Below are positions 1 through 7,895 of a stretch of DNA of 64,000 bases, one piece after another. The stretch comes from Betaproteobacteria bacterium (lineage in GTDB: Bacteria; Pseudomonadota; Gammaproteobacteria; Burkholderiales; Usitatibacteraceae): NCBI GenBank assembly GCA_016791265.1, contig JAEUMY010000022.1, positions 124,001 through 188,000 of the forward strand, read 5' to 3'. The stretch's first letter is position 1. Every line of letters begins with the position of its first letter. The notes under the pieces are model-generated. The model did not search any database and was not told the origin of the DNA. It saw only the letters and a list, made by a program, of their open reading frames with translations. The position numbers and the translations under genes are program-made.

Positions 1-1
1 G

Positions 2-349
2 CCCGGTCGGACGCCAGCCGCGATGTTTTCGCTGCTGCACCCGCGGACGCGCATTCCCGCACATGTCGGCGTGACCAACTCCCGGCTTGTCGTTCACCTT
101 CCGCTCATCATTCCCGGCCGTTGCGGGTTTCGGGTGGGCAACGCCACGCGGGAGTGGCAATTGGGCAAGGCATGGGTCTTCGACGACACGATTGAACACG
201 AAGCGTGGAACCTGAGCGACCAGCTCCGGGCGATCCTCATCTTCGACATCTGGCACCCGGATATTCCACCGGAAGAACGGTCACTCATCACGGCCCTCAT
301 GGCCGGCATCAACGCCTTCAAGGGCGAAGACAGCAGTTTCGCGCTCTGA
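2..349 (+). CDS. Aspartyl/asparaginyl beta-hydroxylase family protein, C-terminal part
   Basis: The frame is open from base 2 to a TGA at 347-349, so the start lies outside the window and only about 115 C-terminal residues are visible. They match the 2-oxoglutarate/Fe(II) aspartyl/asparaginyl beta-hydroxylase fold: an HVGVTN segment, then LVVHLPLIIP, a GxREWQLGKAWVFDDTIEHEAWN stretch carrying the distal His, and an IFDIWHP ending. Members hydroxylate Asp/Asn side chains or act in lipid modification, and the substrate cannot be told here. The last two codons and the stop are part of a four-unit 11-bp tandem repeat. The family call is secure; the precise role is not. Confidence 0.82.
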   Translation, partial: PGRTPAAMFSLLHPRTRIPAHVGVTNSRLVVHLPLIIPGRCGFRVGNATREWQLGKAWVFDDTIEHEAWNLSDQLRAILIFDIWHPDIPPEERSLITALMAGINAFKGEDSSFAL

Positions 350-384
350 ACGTGCTCTAAGTACGCTCTAAACGCGCTCTACCC
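341..384. repeat. Four tandem 11-bp repeats at the hydroxylase stop
   Basis: Units at 341-351, 352-362, 363-373 and 374-384 share the core GCTCTRA (for example GCGCTCTGAAC, GTGCTCTAAGT, ACGCTCTAAAC). A fifth partial core, CGCTCTAG, lies at 393-400. The first unit contains the stop codon of the hydroxylase gene. The 11-bp period is about one helical turn. Function unknown. Confidence 0.6.
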
Positions 385-433
385 GAGTTTTTCGCTCTAG
401 TTTCTTGAGGCACCTTGAATCCGCGCGAACACG

Positions 434-464
434 AAAAAAAACGGCGGGCAAAAATGCCCGCCGT
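434..464 (-). terminator. Rho-independent terminator of the TonB-dependent receptor gene
   Basis: A perfect 10-bp stem (441-450 with 455-464, ACGGCGGGCA / TGCCCGCCGT) with a four-base loop. On the minus strand it is followed by a run of eight T (complement of 434-441), about 30 bases past the receptor stop. Being nearly symmetrical, it may also stop transcripts from the plus-strand hydroxylase. Confidence 0.9.
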
Positions 465-494
465 TTCCGACCAACGAGTTGCTTGCTGCGTGGA

Positions 495-3446
495 TTAGAA
501 CTTAGCCGTCAGATTCAGGAACACGCGGCGGCCCAACGCATCGTAGACCTGCGGATACGTGTTGCCGTTGCCGAAGCCCGCGCCCACCTGGGCGGACAGC
601 GGTGGGTCCTTGTCGAACAGGTTGTTGATACCACCACTGATGTTGAAGTTCTTGTTGATGTTGTAGCTGCCGGCGATGTCGATGTAGTCGCGCTTGCCGA
701 GCTCGCGGTCAACACTGTTCACGGTACCGGTCAACAGGCGGTTCGAGCTTGTGCGATCCAGCAGCACGGAGTCGAAGTGACGCCACGTCAGCGACAGGTC
801 CATGTTCCAGGGCGTGGTCCACGTCGTCCGGAACTTGTGGCGCCACTCGGGAAGCGGCGTGCCGCAGTTCGGACCATAGAGGCCGGCGCAGTCATACTTG
901 CCCAGCGTCTTGACCGGCTCCACTTCGAACTTCTTCAACAGCGTGCCGGTGAAGCTGAACGCGAGGCTTCCCATGCCGCCCAGCTTGTGGGTGTAGTTCA
1001 CGCCAAAGTCCCAACCCTCCGTCTTGGTCGTACCGACGTTTTGGTTGGTGGCGAGGATACGCGCTTCGCTGAGTGCCCAGAGTGAGCCGGTACGGTCACG
1101 CGTGATCAGACCGCAGAAAAGCGGGTTGCCCGTGTCCAAACACTGCTGCAACGCGACCGTGGGCGGCACCGTTCCGATCGTGTCCTCGACCTCGATCTTG
1201 TAGTAGTCGACGGACGCGCTCAAATTGCGGCTCGGGGTCAGCACGAGGCCCAGCGTCTGGCTCTTCGCTTCTTCCGGCTTCAGGTTGGGGTTGCCACCCG
1301 TCAGCTGGTTGTATTGACCCGCCGGGCTGGCGGAGATGCGGCCGTACTGTGCAGCCGTCACACCGGTGCGCTGGCAATCCGCCAGCGAGCGAGCCGGCGC
1401 GGCACCGCTACAGGGATCGTCATCGTTGTCATACAGCCCCAGGCCTTGCGCCGCGAACAGTTCGATGATGTTCGCTGCGCGAACGGCTTCCTGATAGCTG
1501 CCGCGAACACGAACTGTCGAGGTGGGCGACCACTCGATGCCCAGACCGAAAGAGTCCGTCTTCTTGCCCGTGCTGTAGTCGGATGTACGCACCGAACCGT
1601 TGATGCTGAGCATCTCGATGAACGGCTGACGCTCGATGATCGGCGCGCGGAATTCACCGAAGAATTCCTTCACGTTGTAGCCACCGGCCAAGCCAATCGT
1701 CGGGCCGCCTTGACCGAAGAGGTCGTCGGTCTCGAAGCCGCGATCAGCCTCGAGCTCAAGCCGCTCGGAGCGACGCTCGAAACCGAACGCGACGCCGATG
1801 CCTTCCTTGGAGGTCGGGAACTTGACGCCGTAGTTGCCCAAGTCGGCGGACATGGTCGCGCCTTGGATCTGCTGGCTGGTGAAGCCCTTCTGGAAGCCGG
1901 TCGCAGACACGTATGCCAATGCTTCCGGCGTCACGCCACCCAGACGCCAGATGTTGTAGGGCACGCAACGGGCGTCGACCCCGCTCAGCACCGATGCGCA
2001 CACCGGTTGGCCGGTGGCCGGATCGGTGACGACATCCAGGGCACGTGTCACGCGCTCCTTGGAGAACTCGTTGCGATACGACTGCTGATATACAACCTTG
2101 GCAGTCTGCGCGTACACGTCATAGTTCCAGAACTTGGCGATTTCGCCCTTCACGCCACCGGAGAATCGATAAGACGTGTGACGCAGGTCAGCCTGCCGAC
2201 CACCGCCTTCAACGTTGCGGCGCGCGATGAACGATTCGACAACCTGTCCAGGAGCGGTCAGACCGTAGAAGCTCCGCCAGCTCGCCGTCAGCAACGGATT
2301 CTCGAAGCGGATCGGATAGGTTTGGGATGTGAAGCTGCCGCTGGGTGCGATTTGAGCGACGCTGCGATCATCGTGGAACGACATGTCGGCATAGACGCGA
2401 GCATTCGGCAGCGCGTCATACGTCGCGCTGGCGAAGGCACCGTAGCGCTCGGTGGGACGCTGGTAGTAGTTCAGCGGACCATAGTTGTAGGCATCGGTCG
2501 CGCCGCTATACGGGCGGGTGTTACCCGCCGCATCGGCCACGGTGCGAATATTCGCGAAGTCCGTGGTGAAGGCGCCTGGGAACGACGTCGCGGAGCCGCC
2601 GCACGTGAAGCCCGCTGCGTTCGAACCCAATGCACAGGCCGAGTAGTCACGCTCGGATTGCAGCAGGGCATCCACCTTCATGTAGCTCAGGAATACCGTC
2701 GCATTGCCCTTGCCGCCGTCGAAGTTGCCGCCGAGGAGCATGCTCACATCGGTGATCTTGCCGTCGGAGTCCTTGTCGCCGGGTACCTTGTACTGACTCG
2801 GGTTGGTCGCCGCACGGGTGCCCACCAGGGAGCCCACACCGTTGGGATTGTTTTGCTGGTGGTTGTAGAAGCTGTGGTTGATCTGGAACTGGGCGCCTTC
2901 GAACTTGTCGTTCAGGATGAAGTTGACCACGCCAGCGACTGCGTCGGAGCCATAAATGGCGGACGCGCCCCCGGTGAGAATCTCGATCCGCTTGATGAGC
3001 GGCGCGGGAATCTGGTTCAAATCGGGCGCATACAGGCTTGGGCTACCCGCGGGCAGACGCTTGCCGTTCACCAGCACGAGGGTGCGGTCCGCGCCGAGGT
3101 TGCGCAGGTTGACCGTTGCCGTACCGGTCGCGCCGTTGGAGACGTTGCCGCCCTGGTCGGCGAAGACCTGGGGCAAATTGTTCAGCAGGTTCTCGACCGA
3201 ACGCACGCCATCGATCTTGATGGCGGCGGCATCCACGACCGTGACCGGGCTTGCACCTTCCAGGTTCGGCGGGGGGATACGGGTTCCGGTGACTTCAATC
3301 TTGTCGACTTTTTCATCTTTTTTTGCCGCGGCAGCGGGCTGCTGCGCATAGGCCGACTGGGCCATCATCAACGTAAGCGCGAATCCCGTCGCGAGCACGC
3401 TGGGCTTTTGCACAAACGCCGTTGTCGACTGTTTGGTTTTGCTCAT
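495..3446 (-). CDS. TonB-dependent outer-membrane receptor
   Basis: A 983-residue outer-membrane receptor that takes up a ligand using TonB-ExbB-ExbD energy. The ATG at 3446 is chosen because GGGAGG sits just upstream; it opens a signal peptide ending AYA-QQ near residue 34. A TonB-box-like VDKIEVTGTRI segment and a plug domain (VLVNGKRLPAG, GGASAIYGSDAVAGVVNFIL) follow, then a long barrel ending in a terminal Phe (LNLTAKF), with the usual GINNLFDKDPP near the C-terminus. The class is common in Xanthomonadales and some betaproteobacteria and includes siderophore, sugar and peptide receptors; no ligand can be assigned. It contains the only palindrome copy in the first 9.8 kb (2544-2555, read as ANIR). 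Confidence 0.93.
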   Translation of the reverse strand: MSKTKQSTTAFVQKPSVLATGFALTLMMAQSAYAQQPAAAAKKDEKVDKIEVTGTRIPPPNLEGASPVTVVDAAAIKIDGVRSVENLLNNLPQVFADQGGNVSNGATGTATVNLRNLGADRTLVLVNGKRLPAGSPSLYAPDLNQIPAPLIKRIEILTGGASAIYGSDAVAGVVNFILNDKFEGAQFQINHSFYNHQQNNPNGVGSLVGTRAATNPSQYKVPGDKDSDGKITDVSMLLGGNFDGGKGNATVFLSYMKVDALLQSERDYSACALGSNAAGFTCGGSATSFPGAFTTDFANIRTVADAAGNTRPYSGATDAYNYGPLNYYQRPTERYGAFASATYDALPNARVYADMSFHDDRSVAQIAPSGSFTSQTYPIRFENPLLTASWRSFYGLTAPGQVVESFIARRNVEGGGRQADLRHTSYRFSGGVKGEIAKFWNYDVYAQTAKVVYQQSYRNEFSKERVTRALDVVTDPATGQPVCASVLSGVDARCVPYNIWRLGGVTPEALAYVSATGFQKGFTSQQIQGATMSADLGNYGVKFPTSKEGIGVAFGFERRSERLELEADRGFETDDLFGQGGPTIGLAGGYNVKEFFGEFRAPIIERQPFIEMLSINGSVRTSDYSTGKKTDSFGLGIEWSPTSTVRVRGSYQEAVRAANIIELFAAQGLGLYDNDDDPCSGAAPARSLADCQRTGVTAAQYGRISASPAGQYNQLTGGNPNLKPEEAKSQTLGLVLTPSRNLSASVDYYKIEVEDTIGTVPPTVALQQCLDTGNPLFCGLITRDRTGSLWALSEARILATNQNVGTTKTEGWDFGVNYTHKLGGMGSLAFSFTGTLLKKFEVEPVKTLGKYDCAGLYGPNCGTPLPEWRHKFRTTWTTPWNMDLSLTWRHFDSVLLDRTSSNRLLTGTVNSVDRELGKRDYIDIAGSYNINKNFNISGGINNLFDKDPPLSAQVGAGFGNGNTYPQVYDALGRRVFLNLTAKF

Positions 3447-3852
3447 ACACGCCTCCCAAAAATGAGGAAATGGAAAAATCCGGGCACCATCCATGCCTGC
3501 CCAACCGTTGTGCGGTCGGGCGCGGTGGCGGGCAACCCTTCATTCAAGATGTGCAAGTGAATGCCACATATAGATACAAATTGGACACTCTTATGCACAG
3601 CCGCCACAGTCTAACGCCAATTACTTGGCTGTCAGGCGATTTGCGTTGCGATACGTGTCAATTTGACTGTATTTTGTTGCAGAGCTGCAACAATCGAAGG
3701 CGCGCGGAGTACGGCGACCAAAGCGTCTAACTGCTCGATCGTCGAGCCAATAGCTTGGCAGACGCGGGGGAAATCCAAACGACCAGCCCGGCGGGTCGCT
3801 GGACTTGGCAATCGCCGCGACGCGATGGACGGCAGAGACGGAATTCGGTTGA
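3447..3852. other. Non-coding region upstream of the TonB receptor
   Basis: About 400 bases that should hold the promoter of the minus-strand receptor. No convincing gene was seen on either strand and no Fur-box-like sequence is obvious. The only clear structure is the inverted repeat at 3674-3693. Confidence 0.5.
3674..3693. promoter_or_regulatory. 9-bp inverted repeat, possible operator
   Basis: TTGTTGCAG, two bases, CTGCAACAA: a perfect 9+2+9 palindrome in the region upstream of the TonB receptor, about 230 bases from its start. The size and symmetry suit a dimeric repressor. A related shorter palindrome, GGTTGCAACC, lies at 5063-5072 upstream of exbB. Regulation is inferred only. Confidence 0.35.
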
Positions 3853-4130
3853 TAGGGCCCGTTCACACTGATGTCATGCCCCTAGTTGCCCTCATGCCGG
3901 GATGAGCGCAAGGCGCCCCGCCGCTGGGCCGCTCCCTTGGCAAGGTAGGCAACGCCGCTCAATTGGCAAACCCGACCCGGCATGAGGACAACCCTCCGGG
4001 CTGGGGTGTGGCGGGCGCGCGGCGGCGGGCCGTCCCTTGCTGGCAAAACGGCCCAGCGGCGGGGCGTCCGCCTTGCACCGCATCCCCCACGCCCCAGCGA
4101 GGGGTATGAAATGAGTATGAGCAGGCCCTA
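3853..4130. mobile_element. MITE-like foldback element with long imperfect terminal inverted repeats
   Basis: The left arm (3853-3931) and right arm (4049-4130) are imperfect inverted repeats of about 80 bases. They include an 18-bp perfect segment (3914-3931 against 4049-4066) and matching ends (TAGGGCC at 3853, GGCCCTA at 4124-4130). The outermost TA on each side could be a TA target duplication, as made by IS630/mariner-type transposases. The 117-base centre has no gene, and inside the right half is a local hairpin (4027-4033 with 4048-4054). No transposase is present, so any movement would be in trans. A large structured RNA is the alternative. Confidence 0.5.
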
Positions 4131-4172
4131 GCTAATGGGGGGGGGCGGCCCCGCCCGGTGACACCCATCAAC

Positions 4173-4191
4173 GCGCAGCGTTGCGCTGCGC
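4173..4191. repeat. Hairpin between the foldback element and the following gene
   Basis: GCGCAGCG (4173-4180), loop TTG, CGCTGCGC (4184-4191), immediately downstream of the stop of the minus-strand gene. On the minus strand the T-run lies before rather than after the stem, so it does not look like a canonical terminator for that gene. Confidence 0.45.
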
Positions 4192-4198
4192 AAAAAAT

Positions 4199-4789
4199 CT
4201 AGCGACTTGGCAGCCCCAAGACCGCGCGGGCTTCAAGTCTCCAATTCTGGGCCGCATCGGCGCCCATGGTCGTGGCCAGCGATTGGGCCATCTCATTGAC
4301 CGTGATCTCCAGATCACGATGACTCTTGACGCCACTTAGCTGCGCCGTCAGAAACATCGCGCGCATGCCCAGGGAATCATTGAGCATCTTCGCCAATCTC
4401 GCCTTCAGCACATCAAGTGGAACGGCCGTCCAATTGGGTCCCGTCTGCTTAGCCGCAGCGGTTGCGACCGGCTCTGGCTGAGTTGTCTCGACGATAGGTG
4501 CCGCCGTCGCCTCCGCGGCACTCGAAGACGCGAGGGTTTGCGGTTCGACGGCAGGCCCTGCATATCCCGTACCGCGCACCTCCTCGATGAAGCCCAACGT
4601 GATGAGGTCGTTCAACTGCGCCGCGAGCTGTTCGGCCAACGCGCCTGCCTGGTCCAGCAGCTCGGCCCCCGTGCGCTGGCCGTCCACCATGATCAGCACC
4701 GCGCGAAGCCGCCCCGGCAACTTGTGAGAGCGCGTCTCGATCTCCTCCTGGCCCTTGTGGGTTTTGGCCAACATCGCTTCCAGATTCAT
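4199..4789 (-). CDS. Conserved hypothetical protein, winged-helix-like N-terminus
   Basis: A 196-residue protein. The ATG at 4789 is chosen over an upstream in-frame codon because GGAGAA lies seven bases before it. The N-terminal 70 residues (KTHKGQEEIETRSHKLPGRL, then LIMVDGQRTGAEL, then NDLITLGFIEEV) read like a small helical, winged-helix-type domain seen in betaproteobacterial proteins of unknown role. A low-complexity Ala/Pro/Glu linker follows, then a C-terminal helical part. No catalytic motif, signal peptide or membrane segment is seen. It is divergent from exbB, with no evident functional link. Confidence 0.65.
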   Translation of the reverse strand: MNLEAMLAKTHKGQEEIETRSHKLPGRLRAVLIMVDGQRTGAELLDQAGALAEQLAAQLNDLITLGFIEEVRGTGYAGPAVEPQTLASSSAAEATAAPIVETTQPEPVATAAAKQTGPNWTAVPLDVLKARLAKMLNDSLGMRAMFLTAQLSGVKSHRDLEITVNEMAQSLATTMGADAAQNWRLEARAVLGLPSR

Positions 4790-5201
4790 AGTCGTTCTCC
4801 CGCGCAATCGATGTGCGCAATGCCGCAGCTTGCACGCCGCTTCCGCCGAGATTCTAGACCACCCGGCGCATTCCGCCGGTGATGAGCCGCATGACGTCGC
4901 GGGTGTTTCAAGATTTCCCGCATTGCGTCAGTAATTTAACCGGCAACGACATGAAATTCCTGAATCCGTTCCGCGGCCGCAAACAGTATTACAATGTGGT
5001 CGCAATCCGGTACGCAAACGGCCGCAAGAGTCGTCCGGAACCTGGTGGAATTCTGTCGCAACGGTTGCAACCTTTTTGGTTTACAATCCGGGCTTTTTTC
5101 GAGCCGGTTGCGCTGTCGGCAACCACCAGTTTTGCCCCTAGTTGCCTTCACAGGCTGTTGATTGAGTGGCGTCACTCTGGCGCTGCCCGTATGGAGATCC
5201 T
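4790..5201. other. Divergent intergenic region upstream of exbB
   Basis: About 410 bases between the minus-strand hypothetical gene and exbB; short frames crossing it have no supporting start signal or recognisable protein. It contains the 10-bp palindrome GGTTGCAACC (5063-5072) and a TACAAT (5082-5087) that could be a -10 box for exbB, but no -35 hexamer at good spacing was found. Confidence 0.4.
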
Positions 5202-6041
5202 ATGCAAAAGCTTTTCGCTCGCTTCATGGTGTGCCTTGCGCTGGTTGGTTTTGGCACGCTGAACTCGGTGTCGTTCGCCCAGGCACCGGCCGCCGATGCA
5301 GCCAAACCCGCAGAAGCAGCGCCTGCCGCTGCAGCCGCTCCTGCTCCCGCCAAGCCGGCCGCAGCACCAGCCAAGGCAGATGAGAATCCTTACGGCTTCA
5401 AAGCCATGTGGGAACACGGCGACTGGGTTGCCAAGATCACTTTGTTCATCATGATCATCATGTCGATGGGTAGCTGGTACATCATGTTCACCAAGCTTTA
5501 CGAGGGCAGCAAGATCGCCGCCCAGGCAAAAGCCGCTGAACGTGACTTCTGGTCTGCGGGCTCGGTTCGCGCCGGCGCCGATGCGCTGAAGGAAGACAGC
5601 CCGTTCCGCTTCATCGCCGAGAAGGGTTTGGAAGCGACACAGAAGCACACCGGTTTGCTGGGTCAGATCGACCTCTCGACCTGGATCACGATGGGCATCT
5701 CCCGCGCTATCGATAACGTCCAGAGCCGCCTGCAAGACGGTCTGGCGTTCCTGGCCACCGTCGGCTCGACTGCTCCGTTCGTGGGTCTTTTCGGCACGGT
5801 GTGGGGCATCTACAACGCACTCGTCAAGATCGGCGTTTCCGGTCAGGCATCCATCGACAAGGTGGCCGGCCCCGTGGGTGAGGCGCTGATCATGACCGCC
5901 ATTGGTCTTGCCGTCGCTGTGCCGGCCGTGCTGGGTTACAACTTCATCGTTCGCAAGAACAAGACCAGCATCGACGCCATCCGCGCCTTCGGCTCGGACG
6001 TGCACTCCGTGCTGCTCGCTTCCGCCAACGCCAAGAAGTAA
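5202..6041 (+). CDS. exbB: ExbB/TolQ/MotA-family proton channel protein
   Basis: A 279-residue inner-membrane subunit that, with ExbD, turns proton flow into movement of TonB. The ATG at 5202 is preceded by GGAG and opens a signal sequence (about 27 residues, ending FAQ), followed by an Ala/Pro-rich stretch and the typical three transmembrane segments. The ExbB core is clear: FLATVGSTAPFVGLFGTVWGIYNALV, then the GEALIMTAIGLAVAVPAVLGYN helix pair. It is first of a four-gene set exbB-exbD-exbD-tonB separated by 11 to about 80 bases, most likely one transcript ending at 7800-7828. It probably energises receptors such as the one at 495-3446. Confidence 0.95.
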   Translation: MQKLFARFMVCLALVGFGTLNSVSFAQAPAADAAKPAEAAPAAAAAPAPAKPAAAPAKADENPYGFKAMWEHGDWVAKITLFIMIIMSMGSWYIMFTKLYEGSKIAAQAKAAERDFWSAGSVRAGADALKEDSPFRFIAEKGLEATQKHTGLLGQIDLSTWITMGISRAIDNVQSRLQDGLAFLATVGSTAPFVGLFGTVWGIYNALVKIGVSGQASIDKVAGPVGEALIMTAIGLAVAVPAVLGYNFIVRKNKTSIDAIRAFGSDVHSVLLASANAKK

Positions 6042-6052
6042 GAGGCCTCACC

Positions 6053-6490
6053 ATGGCCATGCAAATCGGTCCCTCGGAGGGGGAAGAGAGCCTCAACTCC
6101 ACCATCAACACCACGCCGCTCGTGGATGTGATGTTGGTGCTGCTCATCATCTTCCTGATCACCATTCCGGTGGTGACCACCTCGGTGAAGGTTCAGTTGC
6201 CGCTGGAAAAGAACGCGCTTCGGGAAACCAAGCCGGAGAACATCATTCTGTCCATCAGTGCCCAGGGGCAGATGTTCTTCTACGACGCGCGCATCAAGGA
6301 CATGGAAGACCTCAAGGACAAGCTGCGTCGCGCTCGCGACGCAGCCAAGAAGGCCGACAAGCCCCAGCCCGAGGTCCACATTCGCGGCGATTCAACATCG
6401 AACTATGAGCCTGTCGGTCGCGCCATCCTTGCCATCCAGGAAGTGGGATTGACCAAGGTTGCGTTCGTCACGGACCCCACCAATCAATGA
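6053..6490 (+). CDS. exbD: ExbD/TolR-family protein, first copy
   Basis: A 145-residue inner-membrane protein with one transmembrane helix and a periplasmic domain. The TM start carries the essential proton-channel Asp (TTPLVDVMLVLLIIFLI). The periplasmic part is typical of ExbD (VQLPLEKNA, VHIRGDSTSNYEPVGRAILAIQEVGLTKVAFVT). It begins 11 bases after exbB with a weak GAGG ribosome site, so translation may depend on exbB. It pairs with a second ExbD downstream; operons with two ExbD copies are known in Xanthomonas and relatives, where one copy can serve specific receptors. Confidence 0.94.
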   Translation: MAMQIGPSEGEESLNSTINTTPLVDVMLVLLIIFLITIPVVTTSVKVQLPLEKNALRETKPENIILSISAQGQMFFYDARIKDMEDLKDKLRRARDAAKKADKPQPEVHIRGDSTSNYEPVGRAILAIQEVGLTKVAFVTDPTNQ

Positions 6491-6548
6491 TGCATGACGG
6501 TGTGGCGAGGGCCCGACGCCATCGCCCACCCGAACCCGGAGACTCATC

Positions 6549-6974
6549 ATGGGTATGAACATAGGACAAGGTGGCGGCGGTTCCGATCCGGAACCGATGA
6601 TGGACATCAACACCACGCCGCTCATCGACGTGATGCTGGTGTTGATCATCATGCTGATCATCACCATCCCGATCCAATTGCACTCGGTGAACATGGAAAT
6701 GCCGGTTGGAAAGCCGCCCAATATTCTGGACAAGCCTCTGGAAGTGCGGGTCGACATCGATGCCGCGGGGCTCATGTATTGGAACGGCGAGCAGCTCGAT
6801 CGCGCGGGCATGGATGCCAAGATGTCGGAAACCGCCCTGATCACGCCGCAGCCCAACATTCTCATCCGCCCGGACAAGGCGGCAAAGTACGACAACGTCG
6901 CCTTCATCCTGGCCAACTGCCAGCGTAGAGGGTTGAACAAGATGGCCATCATCGGCGGCGAGCAGTTCCGCTGA
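6549..6974 (+). CDS. exbD: ExbD/TolR-family protein, second copy
   Basis: A 141-residue paralogue of the preceding ExbD with the same architecture: a Gly-rich cytoplasmic tip, a TM helix with the conserved Asp (TTPLIDVMLVLIIMLIITIP), and a periplasmic domain (NILIRPDKAAKYDNVAFILANCQRRGLNKMAIIGGEQFR). GGAG lies eight bases before the ATG. It differs clearly from the first ExbD in its periplasmic half, so this is an old duplication or a specialised partner rather than a recent copy. Confidence 0.93.
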   Translation: MGMNIGQGGGGSDPEPMMDINTTPLIDVMLVLIIMLIITIPIQLHSVNMEMPVGKPPNILDKPLEVRVDIDAAGLMYWNGEQLDRAGMDAKMSETALITPQPNILIRPDKAAKYDNVAFILANCQRRGLNKMAIIGGEQFR

Positions 6975-7055
6975 TCGAATGGCTCCCGCAACCCTTTCAA
7001 CGCGGCATCACGTTGAATCGTGTGCGGACAAAGGACATAGGTTGGAGACCTGTCA

Positions 7056-7772
7056 ATGAGTACTGCCAATTCTGAAGTTGATGGCACCATCGTGATGTCA
7101 GGCTGGGCGCAGAAGCAGCGCCAGCCCGGCAAGCACCTCACCGGCATCATCGCGGTTTCACTGGTTCACGGTGTAGCGTTCTGGATGATCATGACTGGCG
7201 CAGGCCAGAAGTTCGTCAAGGCCGTGGTGCCGAGTTCCATTGTGGAGGTGGTGCTGCCACCCGAGCCGCCGCCGCCGCCGCCGCCCAAGCCGCCGGAGCC
7301 GCCGAAGCAAAAGCTCGATACGCCGCCGCCACCGCCAAACTTCGTGCCACCGCCGGAAGTGGCGCCGCCCACGACGACCGCGCCGGTGATCGAGGCCGTG
7401 CAAACGCCCCCGCCCCCGCCCCCGGTCTACGTGCCGCAGCCGCCACAGCCGGTACAGCCGCCACGGCCGGTGGGTCCGCGTGGGTTCGGATCGATCACCA
7501 ACCGCGCGGCCTGTGTGGCTGCTTTCCGCGATTCCTTTCCGCGTGAAGCACGTAGAGCCCAGCAAGAGGGCTCGGTCACGATCTCGGCGCGAATTGGCCA
7601 GGATGGCCGGGTTATCCGGGCCGAGGTGGTCAATTCGAATCCGCGAAGGGTCTTTGATCGCGCCGCGTTGAACGTGCTGAATTCCGGCATCTGCAAGTTC
7701 GATACCGATACGGCCGAGTACGATTGGCAGGCCGAGATCTCCTACAAGCTGAGTGGCGAATCAGCGGAATAG
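7056..7772 (+). CDS. tonB: Energy transducer TonB with long Pro-rich spacer
   Basis: A 238-residue periplasm-spanning protein anchored by an N-terminal TM helix (LTGIIAVSLVHGVAFWMIM). A strongly Pro-rich spacer (about residues 67-143, including PPPPPPP runs) bridges the periplasm, and a C-terminal TonB domain contacts receptors (GFGSITNRAACVAAF, SVTISARIGQDGRVIRAEVV, RVFDRAALNVLNSG, AEISYKLSGESAE). The start at 7056 has GGAG eight bases upstream. It ends the exb cluster and is followed by a strong terminator. The adjacent gene is a tandem paralogue with a very similar C-terminal domain. Confidence 0.94.
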   Translation: MSTANSEVDGTIVMSGWAQKQRQPGKHLTGIIAVSLVHGVAFWMIMTGAGQKFVKAVVPSSIVEVVLPPEPPPPPPPKPPEPPKQKLDTPPPPPNFVPPPEVAPPTTTAPVIEAVQTPPPPPPVYVPQPPQPVQPPRPVGPRGFGSITNRAACVAAFRDSFPREARRAQQEGSVTISARIGQDGRVIRAEVVNSNPRRVFDRAALNVLNSGICKFDTDTAEYDWQAEISYKLSGESAE

Positions 7773-7799
7773 GCATCGAACCCAGACGCTGCACTCTTC

Positions 7800-7828
7800 A
7801 AACCCCGCTTCGGCGGGGTTTGTTTTTT
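7800..7828 (+). terminator. Rho-independent terminator after tonB
   Basis: AAACCCCGC (7800-7808), TTCG tetraloop, GCGGGGTTT (7813-7821), one G, then six T (7823-7828). It lies 28 bases after the tonB stop and separates the exb-tonB transcript from the second tonB gene. Confidence 0.95.
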
Positions 7829-7895
7829 GCGAATCGCAGGACGAGTGGCGGCAACCCCGATTTCACAGTTTCTTCGTTGAAGGAGATCAATCCAC

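Noticed and set aside
405..1085. Long plus-strand frame opposite the TonB receptor
   Set aside because: It lies antisense to a clear receptor gene, has no ribosome site and its product shows no domain.
1314..3560. 748-codon plus-strand frame
   Set aside because: Antisense shadow of the receptor gene in high-GC DNA.
5134..5146. GCCCCTAGTTGCC shared with the left arm of the foldback element
   Set aside because: A 13-base match is expected by chance somewhere in a 64-kb window and does not extend.
5172..6005. Long minus-strand frame opposite exbB
   Set aside because: Shadow of exbB codons; His/Asp/Gly-rich product without motif or start signal.
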